Of a DNA stretch of 32,423 nt, positions 1 through 8,430 are shown piece by piece. Origin of the DNA: Oligoflexia bacterium. Lineage in GTDB: Bacteria; Bdellovibrionota; UBA1018; CAIMNF01. The stretch covers positions 1-32,423 of the forward strand of contig CAIKYX010000048.1 in assembly GCA_903831745.1 (NCBI GenBank), given 5' to 3'. A program made the translations under genes and the position numbers. The notes below the pieces were generated by a model. That model was not told the DNA's origin. It saw only the letters and a list, made by a program, of their open reading frames with translations, and did not search any database. Numbering within the stretch: the first letter of the stretch is position 1; each line of letters begins with the position of its first letter.

Positions 1-2
1 CA

Positions 3-119
3 GCCGTCCTTTGTGATCTCAACTTTGTGGATTAAGCATTCAAAGATTTTAGTTTTTATCTCTGGGTCTGATTGATCCAGTTTTCCGAGCGCATTCATCA
101 GTGCAAGATACGAGTGCAT
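3..119 (-). pseudogene. Possible serine-recombinase C-terminal fragment, runs off the window
   Basis: On the minus strand, in a frame different from the barrel gene at 49-1197, the bases from 119 down to the window edge read as a plausible protein tail. It begins MHSYLALMNALGKLD and ends LIHKVEITKDG at the edge. The pattern of an acidic stretch, then IKTKIFECLIHKVEITKDG, resembles the C-terminal end of large serine recombinases, where a helix is followed by a V-x-I-x-x-D-G strand. The frame stays open upstream to at least position 221, so the true 5' boundary is unclear; 119 is only the first ATG. No catalytic domain is visible. It may be the remnant of a larger gene joined to the barrel gene by recombination. 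The family call comes from pattern memory and is weak. Confidence 0.35.
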
Positions 120-1197
120 CTCGACCGGTAACCTTTGCTTCGAAATTGATTCCTGCCCTAATTGAACTCGAGTTCGTATCTGAGGTGGGGTTCGTTGAAG
201 CCATCGAGAGGGTTTTGCTGTTTCGTAAATCGGCGCCGAGGTTCAACCACGAAGTGGTAGTCCAATCGGCTCCGGTATAGGTTTCTTTGATTCCGGGCAT
301 GGCCATCGAAGAAAGCGAAACAAAGCCCGGGTCGACGTGATGAAAGCCTCCGCGCAAGGTCAAGGACTGAAGTTTGTAACTCGCATCAGCGATCAGGGCT
401 TGCCCCGAGAAATCGCCATGTTGATCGAGGCTGTGATCACTGGTCGCAAATTCTGATGCCACATGAAATGGCCCCGGATCGTAACTTGCGCCCACCGTAG
501 CGGCCCTGATCTTGGTCGCAATTCCGTAAGGAGCAAATTGCGGATTCGTCAATGTGCCGCTTCGATCGGCGCCCTGTTGGGCAGTGCCGTAGACTTTGAT
601 TTCAGGAATCAGGGTTTGTTCGATCTTTACACCGTAAGTATCTCGCAGGAATTGACTGCGGTCCGTGCGGCCGTCGAGCGCCTCCCAGCTTTCAGAGGCG
701 ATTCCGCCGTAGGCATTCAGATTGGTATCGCTGAATTGTTTTCGACCGAGCAAGCCCCGCGTAGCGAGTGCCGAGCTCAAGGTAGAAAAGTTTGGCGCAA
801 CATCCCCCGCTGCAATCGAATACGTTTGCCCGGTTTGACTGAATTGCAGGTTGTTAATTTGATAATTTGCTTTGCTGAGTACGGCCGGGTCGTCTGTTTC
901 TGTTACGTTCAATTGAAAGCTTTGGCTCGTTCCTTCGTTATTGCTATGTCGAACGGAGCTTTGAAGTACTTCTTTGTGAAACACCCCTTCTTTTAAGGCT
1001 GTATTGGTCGAGCCATTTGCACTGCTGACGTGATTTGAATAAAACTCGGGGGTGATGCTGCCTCGTACGTCAAGAGCAGATCCGTCATTGATCTGTTGCC
1101 ATGCCTGGTTGACCTGAGTGTTGGTCAGGATTTGAGGATCTGAAGCCAGGGCTTGGCTGGTAAAGAGAATGGCAACGACTGAAAGAATCACTCTCAA
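49..1197 (-). CDS. Secreted outer-membrane beta-barrel-like protein, C-terminus probably replaced
   Basis: A 382-residue protein of unknown function. It has a signal peptide (VILSVVAILFTSQALA, cleavage near residue 19) followed by alternating polar/hydrophobic strands rich in Gly, Ser, Thr and aromatic residues, as expected of an outer-membrane barrel. The start is TTG at 1197 with AGAGA a few bases upstream; GTG at 1191 is an alternative. Barrel-like sequence runs to about residue 358 (SSIRAGINFEAKVTGR). The last 24 residues are Cys/Arg/Lys-rich and do not look like a barrel strand, and there is no terminal aromatic residue. In the next frame the same bases read as a recombinase-like tail. 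The gene therefore appears truncated and fused to foreign sequence near position 120. It is divergent from the Cys-rich gene at 1341. Substrate and role cannot be stated. Confidence 0.6.
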   Translation of the reverse strand: MRVILSVVAILFTSQALASDPQILTNTQVNQAWQQINDGSALDVRGSITPEFYSNHVSSANGSTNTALKEGVFHKEVLQSSVRHSNNEGTSQSFQLNVTETDDPAVLSKANYQINNLQFSQTGQTYSIAAGDVAPNFSTLSSALATRGLLGRKQFSDTNLNAYGGIASESWEALDGRTDRSQFLRDTYGVKIEQTLIPEIKVYGTAQQGADRSGTLTNPQFAPYGIATKIRAATVGASYDPGPFHVASEFATSDHSLDQHGDFSGQALIADASYKLQSLTLRGGFHHVDPGFVSLSSMAMPGIKETYTGADWTTTSWLNLGADLRNSKTLSMASTNPTSDTNSSSIRAGINFEAKVTGRDALVSCTDECARKTGSIRPRDKN

Positions 1198-1340
1198 ACG
1201 GTCTCTAAAATCGAGAACTTAAACAAGGCAAAAGTTGCCGATCCATTGAGGCGCCGTCAAAAAAACAAAAGTAGAATGCAGCAATCAGACAGCGTTACAA
1301 TAAAGGGATGGTCGGTATCAAAAAACAAAGGAACACTTTG

Positions 1341-1907
1341 ATGAAAAAATTCATTCCATTATTTTTATTGGCATTCTATTGCCTGCCCTCGCACGCATTT
1401 AACATTAATCCGGCCACTGCCTGCCCTCCGCCACTTACTTATTCAGCGAATCCTGCCGGAGGATTCTGTTGTAATTTACCTACGACTGGATGTTGCTCGG
1501 GGCCGAATCAGATGAATAGCACCACATGTAATTCGACGATTCCGTTTGCCAAGTGTAATTCTCCTTGTGCATGGACGACGACTTCGTCCAATGGATGTGT
1601 CTACAGAGAGACCACGCCCACTCCGACTCCAACGCCACTTCCTAGAACCGGATGTTGCTCGGGGCCGAATCAGATGAATAGCACCTCTTGTAATTCGACG
1701 GTTCCGTTTGAAAAGTGCAATTTGCCTTGCGCGTGGACGACGACTTCGACCAATGGTTGTGTCTTTACTTTAGGTCGTTCGGGAGGCGTCGGATGCTGTC
1801 GAACACGCAACAAAGTGCCTTCGTCTACCTGTAACGGTACTAGTTCTGCGACGTGTAACGCAATTTCAGGCTGCGCTTGGGACACTAATCCATCAGATTG
1901 CGGATAG
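1341..1907 (+). CDS. Secreted Cys-rich protein with three repeated modules
   Basis: A 188-residue protein of unknown function. ATG at 1341 is chosen because AAAGGA (1327-1332) lies about 8 bases upstream and the signal peptide MKKFIPLFLLAFYCLPSHA starts there; an upstream ATG at 1308 would add 11 residues. The mature protein holds three Cys modules. The first two share the pattern CC-x10-C-x8-C-x3-C-x9-C and start with GCCSGPNQMNST. The third is diverged (GCCRTRNKVPSSTC) but keeps six cysteines and a C-A-W core. A Thr-Pro linker (TTPTPTPTPLP) separates modules one and two. The regular cysteines suggest small disulfide-bonded domains outside the cytoplasm. The 3' end overlaps the convergent gene at 1885 by 23 bases. 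A possible -10 (TACAAT, 1296-1301) lacks a good -35. Confidence 0.8.
   Translation: MKKFIPLFLLAFYCLPSHAFNINPATACPPPLTYSANPAGGFCCNLPTTGCCSGPNQMNSTTCNSTIPFAKCNSPCAWTTTSSNGCVYRETTPTPTPTPLPRTGCCSGPNQMNSTSCNSTVPFEKCNLPCAWTTTSTNGCVFTLGRSGGVGCCRTRNKVPSSTCNGTSSATCNAISGCAWDTNPSDCG
1489..1767 (+). repeat. Tandem direct repeat, period 162 bp, inside the Cys-rich gene
   Basis: The segment starting TGTTGCTCGGGGCCGAATCA at 1491 recurs at 1653, an offset of 162 bases (54 codons). Near-identity at the nucleotide level continues for roughly 115 bases, including ACGACGACTTCG in both copies. The Thr-Pro linker between copies is not repeated. The close DNA match suggests a recent duplication of one Cys module, while the third module (from about 1790) is an older, diverged copy. 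Confidence 0.85.
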
Positions 1908-3282
1908 CTTTTTGCGTCTCCCAGAGGCGTAGCGAGACATCCGTCTTTTCGTCGTAAAGAACGCGACCAAATAGAGGTGTAATGCCTTCGTGATTTTCTG
2001 CAATCAGGATTTCATTGATCGGATTCACCCGCTCGATTTGAATCTTTCCGAAATGGGTTTCGAGTGTGGCGAGCCAATCGCGGGTAATTCCTGATTCGTC
2101 ATAGAGACTGAGCCAGTTCATGATCATCACGCCGTTTGGGCGAAGGTGTTGCTTGAGGAGTTTTGCGAACTCCGATGTGATGAGGTGCTCGGGCACATCC
2201 GCGTCGACAAAAACATCGATAAAAATCCAATCATACTGTTGGGATGATGATTCGAGAAAAGTACGCGCGTCGCTAGCGACTGAACGGGTGTGGGTCAAGC
2301 TTGCTTGCGGCAAACCCTTACTTCCTTCATTCAGCAGCCAGGAATCAAATTCGACATTGGTGTGATTCGCCTCGGGAGACTCTCTTTCGATGATCCAGGA
2401 GAGCAGGCCGCCTCCAGATCCGAGCACGAGGGTTTCTTGGGGGGTAGGAGCTTTCATTTTTGCAAGTCCGACCATATTTTGCAGATAATGATCAAGCCCG
2501 ATGCGGTTTGATCCACAATGCGAATCCGGACACCAGGCCCACTGTCGAAAGCGAGAAATCCAAAATGAATGATAGCCTGCTACGTCTTCTGTAACCGCAA
2601 AGGTTTGCTGGGGAGTGTGTTTTAAGGTGAGTACCTTTTCATTCGCACTTAAATTCAGGAATTCGAGTACTTCTGAGTTTTGCGCGACCCGAATCATTTT
2701 TGTTCCGAACAATGCTAGAATAGTTACTATTCCCACGGTCACTGACTTTCGTTTGAATTTCTCGTGATTCAGAACCGCGCAAATCAGGCCGAGTAGAATC
2801 AGCGACCAGAGGGTGGCGGTCGGACCAATGCTGGGGATCATGAAAAGTGAAACCAAAAACACGCCCACCAGGTTTCCGAACGTCGACCAGCAGAGAATCG
2901 CGGCGCTGCGTGAGTTTTCTTTCATTTGTGTCAAGGGTAGTACCATGGCCCAAAAAAACGATGGAACTCCGGCGAGAAGAAGATGAAGTAGAATTGCAGT
3001 CCACAGGAGGTCGAGCGACCCTAATGCCTGCAGTAATGAATTCTTAAGCAAAAGGGCAATACAAGCAAAGAGTGATCCTGCAAAAAGAGCGTGACTGACG
3101 GACAGGTTCATCTTTTTTTGTCGTAGCGATTGAACCAGAAGATAGGAAAGCGAATAAGAAAAGAGTACGACCGCGATGAGCGATGCCCAAGGAATGAGTG
3201 AGGTGCCCAGGCGGGGCATTAAAAGTCTTCCCACGGTCATCTCGAGTCCCAGCGTAAGGATTCCAGTAAAAAAAACCAGCAT
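1885..3282 (-). CDS. Membrane-anchored spermidine-synthase-like protein
   Basis: 465 residues. The N-terminal half has about six hydrophobic segments (for example MLVFFTGILTLGLEM and LLWTAILLHLLLAG). The C-terminal half is a spermidine-synthase/methyltransferase-like Rossmann domain with a nucleotide-binding GSGGG (in ETLVLGSGGGLLSW), an acidic strand end (NVEFDS) and DWIFIDVFVDADVPEHL, followed by LRPNGVMIMN. This matches bacterial fused membrane/spermidine-synthase-like proteins, many of which have no proven aminopropyltransferase activity. The start overlaps the stop of the upstream PilZ gene (TAATG, 3280-3284), so the two are probably translationally coupled. Substrate is unknown; polyamine synthesis is possible but not shown. 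Confidence 0.75.
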   Translation of the reverse strand: MLVFFTGILTLGLEMTVGRLLMPRLGTSLIPWASLIAVVLFSYSLSYLLVQSLRQKKMNLSVSHALFAGSLFACIALLLKNSLLQALGSLDLLWTAILLHLLLAGVPSFFWAMVLPLTQMKENSRSAAILCWSTFGNLVGVFLVSLFMIPSIGPTATLWSLILLGLICAVLNHEKFKRKSVTVGIVTILALFGTKMIRVAQNSEVLEFLNLSANEKVLTLKHTPQQTFAVTEDVAGYHSFWISRFRQWAWCPDSHCGSNRIGLDHYLQNMVGLAKMKAPTPQETLVLGSGGGLLSWIIERESPEANHTNVEFDSWLLNEGSKGLPQASLTHTRSVASDARTFLESSSQQYDWIFIDVFVDADVPEHLITSEFAKLLKQHLRPNGVMIMNWLSLYDESGITRDWLATLETHFGKIQIERVNPINEILIAENHEGITPLFGRVLYDEKTDVSLRLWETQKAIRNLMD

Positions 3283-4589
3283 TATTTGGCTTTATCCAGA
3301 TCCATCATGACTTGAAAAATTTTGGCGAAGTACGGCCCCTTGAGGTCGGGGCGAAAGCGCATCACGAATTCTCGAAAGCTCCATTTGGTTTCGGTTAAAA
3401 CGTAATCAACGAATTCATGACAGACGATGAACAGACACGAAAGCGGGGCCAATTGATGCGAGCGAAGGCCTGCAGGAAATCCAGTTCCATCCGGGCGCTC
3501 TTTTTGTTGCATCAGAATCTTTTCGACGTCGGGTGAGTTATTGTCGTCCTCGGCTGCCAGCATTGCTGCATAAGCAGGACCATCGAAATATATCTTTTGC
3601 TCGGCAGGGCTTAAGGATGCCTTTTTGAGTTCGAAGGTTTCGAGATCAGGAATCTTGGCCAAATGGGGATGCTCGAAATAATGGATGTCGTGCATGTAGG
3701 CGACATAAACCAGCTTCTCTAAGCTTCCATCAGTTACCCAGCCCAGTGTTTTACCTATCGAGCCCATGGTTTCGCAAAGCAGTTCGATATGATTCTTCAG
3801 ATAGGCCGTGCCTTCGCGATTTACTTTGAGGAGCTTGAGTGCGGCCGCTAATTTGGATTTCTTTTCGAGTTTCGAAACGACTTGTTTCATGTTGTCGCGA
3901 ACCGTTGTCCGATACGACTGATCGAGATAAAGTTTCTTCGGGTCGACTTCTACTGGACGATCGACATGGATGAATTCGTTGAACACTTCATCCGGAATTT
4001 CTTTTCGAAGATTCAAGCCCAAGGATTGACCAGACGGGTGCAATACAATTCCGGCGGTCATGTCATCTAACCTGACGCCGTTTAATTTGATAATCTTGGG
4101 TTCGGGATCAGTCTGAATGAGGCTCTTTGCACGGTCATCCAGACGAATTGCGAGTCCTGCTTTCGAGGCATTCATGACTTCGAAGACATGCTCGATGTCG
4201 CCAAAGCGCAGGGTTGCGGACTTTTGATCGAGTTTGTTGAATTGGGCGCGCCAGTTGCGCCGTCGCTCGGTCATGACCATTTCTTCCGGCAATTCGAGTA
4301 CCAAAGCCCGACCTTTGAGCTGATTGATCTTGCAGCTCGAAACGCCTTCATCTCGAAATAGTTTTAGAAAACATTGCGATTGCCCATCGAGAGCCGGAAC
4401 GGGGTCTTTCAAGGTGAGAACGATCTTGTTCAGCTCGGGATCAACGCGGACCACTTGCCCGGTGAAAAGGATTCGCTCTTCATTGACGAGATACCAAAGC
4501 GTGATATCTGCACTGGCATCGGTTGCTTTGAACGCATTTTGAACTTCAGACAGACTTTTGGTCAGGCGTAATTTCTTTTTCTGTGACAC
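3282..4589 (-). CDS. PilZ-domain protein with degenerate HD-GYP-like domain
   Basis: 435 residues, predicted cytoplasmic. The N-terminus (about 25-100) resembles the YcgR-type domain that precedes PilZ. A PilZ c-di-GMP site follows: RxxxR at R110-R114 (ERRRNWR) and the (D/N)xSxxG element NASKAG at 140-145. The C-terminal part (about 255-400) resembles HD-GYP: a possible first His at 267, HD at 300-301 (YMHDIHYF), and a GYP-like RPDGTGFPAGL at 365-375. The His-His before the GYP element is QQ, and HDIGK has become HDIHY, so phosphodiesterase activity is doubtful. A likely role is a c-di-GMP receptor with a sensory or protein-binding HD-GYP fold. It is the first gene of a coupled pair with the spermidine-synthase-like gene and starts 67 bases after the M16 stop. 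Confidence 0.75.
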   Translation of the reverse strand: MSQKKKLRLTKSLSEVQNAFKATDASADITLWYLVNEERILFTGQVVRVDPELNKIVLTLKDPVPALDGQSQCFLKLFRDEGVSSCKINQLKGRALVLELPEEMVMTERRRNWRAQFNKLDQKSATLRFGDIEHVFEVMNASKAGLAIRLDDRAKSLIQTDPEPKIIKLNGVRLDDMTAGIVLHPSGQSLGLNLRKEIPDEVFNEFIHVDRPVEVDPKKLYLDQSYRTTVRDNMKQVVSKLEKKSKLAAALKLLKVNREGTAYLKNHIELLCETMGSIGKTLGWVTDGSLEKLVYVAYMHDIHYFEHPHLAKIPDLETFELKKASLSPAEQKIYFDGPAYAAMLAAEDDNNSPDVEKILMQQKERPDGTGFPAGLRSHQLAPLSCLFIVCHEFVDYVLTETKWSFREFVMRFRPDLKGPYFAKIFQVMMDLDKAK

Positions 4590-4656
4590 GAGTACCCCTT
4601 GGCTCTAGATTCCTCCTAGATTTCGCTGTTTGTCAAGCAACGGGGGTGAGACAGTA

Positions 4657-6012
4657 TTACTCCTTCATATAGTCTTGAACTTCGATCTGATTTTCTGGGA
4701 TCTCGAGTGCCTTCGCAATGTCGGTGCGTGAAACCGAAGCGGTGCCCACGAGACCGATCATCATGTGATCGGGATTCAAAAAGGATTTGATCGCTTGATT
4801 GACGTCGGCCAATGTGAGTTTTTCTAGCCGATTTGCAGTGTCTTTCATATATCCTTGCGGAAGCCCGAATAAGATTTCGGTCATGCGATTGTCCATTCTC
4901 TTGGCCGGAGTGTTGTAGCTGAATCCAGAGCCGTTGATCATGCTTTGTTTCGCAAAATCGAATTCTTTCTGGGTCAGACCCTTGGCCTTGAGTTCGCGGA
5001 TCAGTGACAACGCTTCTTTGATGGCAGCCGGAGTGTCTCCGTTTTTAGGAAAAAATGAAGTTCTCCAGATGTTCGAGCGATTTCCAAGTTTGAATCCGCT
5101 TCCTGCACCGTAGGTCCAACCGCGTTTCACTCTGAGTTCGATCATCAGGCGTGACTGAAAACCTCCGCCACCAAAAGCATAATTCGCGACTTGAAGGGCG
5201 TCCAGCATCGGGCTGTTATAAGGAACGCCTTTTTGACCGATGAGAACCTGTGTCTGGGTTCGATCCGGTTTGTCGAAAATCATGACCCGTAATTTTGCAG
5301 GCTCACTCGTAAATTCCGGAATCGGATTCAATGCGCTCTTTCCGTTTCGGGCTTTCTGAACCGCATTCATAAACGGAGTCAGTTCGGATTGTTCTGCATC
5401 TCCGGCGGCGAGCACGATCATTTCATTCTGATTGATGAGGCGCTGATATTGCTTTTGCAGGTCTGTCACGGTCAGGCCCTGAATGTCCTTGATTCTTCCC
5501 TGATTGGATTTTGAATAAGGGTGACCCTTGAAGAAGACCTGATCAAAGCGCAAGCGGGCGAGAGAGCGATCGGTCGAGAGGTCTTCGAGAAGTTGCGAGA
5601 CCCCTTCTTTTTTAAGTTTTTCGAGTTCTTGTGCGCGGAAGGACGGCGTGGTGATGATTTCGTTCAGGAGATCGAGAAAGGCTGGTACGTTTTCAGAAAG
5701 TACGCTTCCTCGAATGGCCACGAATTCAGCACGGGTCTCGACCCCCAGGCTTGCGCCCAATTGATCGAGTACCAGGTCGATTTGCTGTTTGGTTTTTGAT
5801 TTGGTTCCGCGGAGCATGAGCTTCGCCATGATATCGGTGAGGCCGTTCTTGCCGTCCGGATCCTGAGTCGAACCCGCACGAAAAGCCACGGTCACGTAGA
5901 GGAGTGGCAGTGAGCGGTCCTTCTCAAAGACCAATTCGGCAGCCTGAGTAGTTTGGGTCAGAAGTGATGCTAAAATTAGAAATGGAATTAAAATTGTGTT
6001 TTTCATATTCAT
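4657..6012 (-). CDS. M16 peptidase family protein, non-catalytic subunit type
   Basis: 451 residues with a signal peptide (ILIPFLILASLLTQTTQA), so periplasmic or surface-located. The fold is M16: an N-terminal domain (FRAGSTQDPDGKNGLTDIMA), then a central glycine-rich region and the conserved GGGGFQSRLMIELR...RGWTYGAGS segment containing the R/Y pair used for substrate binding. The zinc-binding HxxEH is absent; the aligned positions read LTDIMAKLML. This is the usual pattern of the partner subunit in two-gene M16B peptidases (heterodimers of one zinc-bearing and one R/Y-bearing chain). Its ATG overlaps the stop of the catalytic partner upstream (ATGA, 6009-6012), supporting equimolar production. 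The target peptide is unknown. Confidence 0.85.
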   Translation of the reverse strand: MNMKNTILIPFLILASLLTQTTQAAELVFEKDRSLPLLYVTVAFRAGSTQDPDGKNGLTDIMAKLMLRGTKSKTKQQIDLVLDQLGASLGVETRAEFVAIRGSVLSENVPAFLDLLNEIITTPSFRAQELEKLKKEGVSQLLEDLSTDRSLARLRFDQVFFKGHPYSKSNQGRIKDIQGLTVTDLQKQYQRLINQNEMIVLAAGDAEQSELTPFMNAVQKARNGKSALNPIPEFTSEPAKLRVMIFDKPDRTQTQVLIGQKGVPYNSPMLDALQVANYAFGGGGFQSRLMIELRVKRGWTYGAGSGFKLGNRSNIWRTSFFPKNGDTPAAIKEALSLIRELKAKGLTQKEFDFAKQSMINGSGFSYNTPAKRMDNRMTEILFGLPQGYMKDTANRLEKLTLADVNQAIKSFLNPDHMMIGLVGTASVSRTDIAKALEIPENQIEVQDYMKE

Positions 6013-7409
6013 TGACCCTTTGGAACTCCGATAATGACGGTTAACTTCTTGGTGTCGAAATAACGAGCGGCCACTTCCTGGATTTGTTGGGCAGTGACGG
6101 CTTGGATGTCTTGTTGAACTTTCAGGCCTAATTCGAGCTTACCCGGAAAGGTTTCGAGATCGCCGATAAAGTGGGCCATGCCATTTGCGTTTCCGAGGCT
6201 TTGATAGTGATGAAAGCGGATGGCGTTCTTCGCGCGTGTCAGCTCTTCATCACGAACGGGAGCATCCTTCAGGCGTTCGAGCTCGCGGCGTACCACTTGC
6301 TCAGCCAAAAGCGCGGACTTTCCCTTTTGCAAATCAATCATGATCGAAAAGAGTCCTGGGTCGCGTAGATCAAACGAGCCCGAGTTCGCGCTGCTGGCAA
6401 TACCGGTATCAACGAGCGCCCGGGTAAAGCGGCTGCTCATGCCATCGCTGAGGATTCCCTGAATGAGCTCGATCACGGCAGTGTCCGGCGAATCAGAGCC
6501 AGGCACCTTGTACGCCATCCAAAGTTTCTGAGTTTGAATGTTAAGTGGAATTTTTTTGCGACGTTGGGCGGTTTGTTCCGGGTCACGTTTGATTTCGCCG
6601 TCCGGAGTGTTCTTGGCGGCGAATTTGCCGTAGGCGGCTTCTACCTTGCGAAGGACTTCGTCGGCATCCACATCGCCGACGACGACGATGGTTGCGCGAT
6701 CCGGACTATAGTGGGTTTCATAAAAATCACGGGCATCCTGGGATGACATCATGTTCAGGTCTTGTTCGTAGCCGATGACCGGCCAGTGATAGGGGCTGTC
6801 GATAAATGCGGTTTCGAACAACGCTTCGTAGATGATTCCTTCCGGCGAGTTTTCCTTGCGGAAGCGGCGCTCGTTCTTGACTACCTCGCGTTCAGTTTTA
6901 AAGGATTCGTCATTGACCAGCAGGTTGACCATGCGATCCGACTCAAGACCAATGATCAGATCGAGGTGCTTTTTTGGAAGTTCCTGCAGGTATACCGTGT
7001 GGTCGTTCGAGGTAAACGCATTTTCTCCTTCGACTCCGGCTGCTTCAAGCAGAGCATCGAACTCGCCTTCCTTGTGATTCTTGGTGCCTTTGAACATCAG
7101 GTGTTCGAAAAAATGGGCCAGCCCGGTTTTTCCCATGATTTCATTTCGTGATCCTACTCGAAACCAGGTTTGATAGGCAAAGGTTGGTGAAGAATGATCT
7201 TCGAGCACCACCAGCTTGAGTCCGTTCGCAAGGACTGCTCGCTTGGCTGCAAAGTTTCCGACTACCGGAATGACTTCGAAGCGTCCTTCACGGGTCACTG
7301 TGGTTTCGGGCAAACCATTTTTTAAGGTGACCCTTTTTGGAGACAATGAGCACGAGGCCAAAAATGTGGTGAGCAAAACCGGGATGAGTAATTTTTGCAT
7401 AAACTCCAT
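6009..7409 (-). CDS. M16 zinc metallopeptidase, lipoprotein, catalytic subunit
   Basis: 466 residues. The N-terminus is a lipoprotein signal (LLIPVLLTTFLASC, acylated Cys at 20), so it is membrane-anchored. The inverted zinc motif HFFEH is at 99-103, and a third ligand is likely at Glu180 in EREVVKNE. FRVGSRNEIMGKTGLAHFFEHLMFKGT is typical of M16B. The C-terminal domain has LIQGILSDGMSSRFTRALVD but lacks a clear R-x-G-x-Y substrate motif, complementary to the downstream gene, which has that motif and lacks zinc ligands. The start is uncertain: ATG at 7409, or ATG at 7400, which has GGAG only three bases upstream. It is divergent from ftsQ across 77 bases. Confidence 0.88.
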   Translation of the reverse strand: MEFMQKLLIPVLLTTFLASCSLSPKRVTLKNGLPETTVTREGRFEVIPVVGNFAAKRAVLANGLKLVVLEDHSSPTFAYQTWFRVGSRNEIMGKTGLAHFFEHLMFKGTKNHKEGEFDALLEAAGVEGENAFTSNDHTVYLQELPKKHLDLIIGLESDRMVNLLVNDESFKTEREVVKNERRFRKENSPEGIIYEALFETAFIDSPYHWPVIGYEQDLNMMSSQDARDFYETHYSPDRATIVVVGDVDADEVLRKVEAAYGKFAAKNTPDGEIKRDPEQTAQRRKKIPLNIQTQKLWMAYKVPGSDSPDTAVIELIQGILSDGMSSRFTRALVDTGIASSANSGSFDLRDPGLFSIMIDLQKGKSALLAEQVVRRELERLKDAPVRDEELTRAKNAIRFHHYQSLGNANGMAHFIGDLETFPGKLELGLKVQQDIQAVTAQQIQEVAARYFDTKKLTVIIGVPKGQ

Positions 7410-7446
7410 GATAGGTGAAGTTTAAGCGCTTGTCAGTGTAGAAGTG

Positions 7447-7475
7447 TTGACTGAGGAGGCAGGGACTCTTAATCT
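7447..7475 (+). promoter_or_regulatory. Weak candidate promoter upstream of ftsQ
   Basis: TTGACT (7447-7452) is a good -35. Seventeen bases later TAATCT (7470-7475) is a poor -10. The GGAGG at 7455-7459 is about 28 bases from the ftsQ ATG, too far to serve as its ribosome-binding site. The call is tentative. Confidence 0.25.
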
Positions 7476-7486
7476 AAATCAAAAGC

Positions 7487-8275
7487 ATGGCATCAGCAAA
7501 AGCACTCAAATTCATTCCCCGAAAAAACGCGTTGCATGTATTGGCGGCGATCGCTGTCATTCTTGTCTGTATCTTTGGCATCATCCAGGCACTTCATTCT
7601 TCATTGTTCTCGCTCAATACGGTGACGGTCGAGCCCCTGAGCAAGGATTACCCCTTGTCAGCACAACAAATTCTGAATATTGCCCGGGTCGAGACTCACG
7701 AGAAAACCAATTTATTCGGCATGGATCTGAAACCGATCGAAATGCGACTTCTGAAGCAACCGTGGATCAAAGGGGTAGTGCTCGAAAAGCGTTTTCCGGC
7801 GAGTCTTCTCATCAAAGTGATTGAAAGAAATCCCACTGCGATGGTCGAAGGTAAAAACGGAAAAGTACTTTACCTCGAAGCGGATGGAACCATTTTCGAA
7901 GATGCGAGTCTTTCGTTTACGCGTGAACTTCCTATTTTAAGCGGGGTTTCGCCTCAGGATTCTGCATTTTTGAAAAAGGCCGGAGATTTCATCCTGCATT
8001 GGTTTGATGGCTCGAATACACCTGGTCTTAAGCTTTCGTCGATGAATTATGACGAAAAACTCGGTTTGCGCGCGGTCATTGTATTTACCCTCAAAAACGG
8101 AACCCAGATGCGGGCGCTTCTCGAAATGGGCATCAATATTGATGAGGCGTCTCAGGTTCCACAGGCCCGTTTGATGAAAGTCCTGAGCTACTTGTCTGAA
8201 AAATCGATGCCAGTGTCAAAGATTTGGCTCGGTGATGGCAAAAAGATCGTCGTTAAGGTTGCTAGAAGCTCGTAA
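7487..8275 (+). CDS. ftsQ: Cell division protein FtsQ
   Basis: 262 residues, bitopic inner-membrane divisome protein that links the FtsLB complex to septal wall synthesis. A short cytoplasmic N-terminus is followed by one transmembrane helix (about 17-39). A POTRA domain follows (about 44-112: FSLNTVTVEPLSKDYPLSAQQIL, then WIKGVVLEKRFPASLLIKVIERNP), then the FtsQ beta domain (MVEGKNGKVLYLEADGTIF, LPILSGV). An in-frame TAA at 7475 forces the start to ATG 7487, which lacks a proper Shine-Dalgarno sequence. It is the first of the ftsQ-ftsA-ftsZ run. The mur/ddl genes that commonly precede ftsQ are absent here, and the upstream neighbour is a divergent peptidase gene. Length fits the family. Confidence 0.93.
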   Translation: MASAKALKFIPRKNALHVLAAIAVILVCIFGIIQALHSSLFSLNTVTVEPLSKDYPLSAQQILNIARVETHEKTNLFGMDLKPIEMRLLKQPWIKGVVLEKRFPASLLIKVIERNPTAMVEGKNGKVLYLEADGTIFEDASLSFTRELPILSGVSPQDSAFLKKAGDFILHWFDGSNTPGLKLSSMNYDEKLGLRAVIVFTLKNGTQMRALLEMGINIDEASQVPQARLMKVLSYLSEKSMPVSKIWLGDGKKIVVKVARSS

Positions 8276-8430
8276 TTTTTGCACAAGTTGATTTAATTAG
8301 TCGCGTCAGATGATTTTTTGTCGCAATCCCAAAAAAGCTGGTGTTACAATGAATCATGCGCGGATTCGCGGTCTTTTAACAGATCACGAGTCATGACGGA
8401 GGCAGAGTCGCCCATGGGAGGGGCAATCGA

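Noticed and set aside
463-996. 177-residue open frame on the plus strand inside the barrel gene
   Set aside because: It is antisense to a protein with a signal peptide and barrel-like strands, has a mixed, non-protein-like composition, and has no ribosome-binding site.
8318-8350. TTGTCG and TACAAT as an ftsA promoter
   Set aside because: The hexamers are 21 bases apart, too far for a sigma-70-type promoter.
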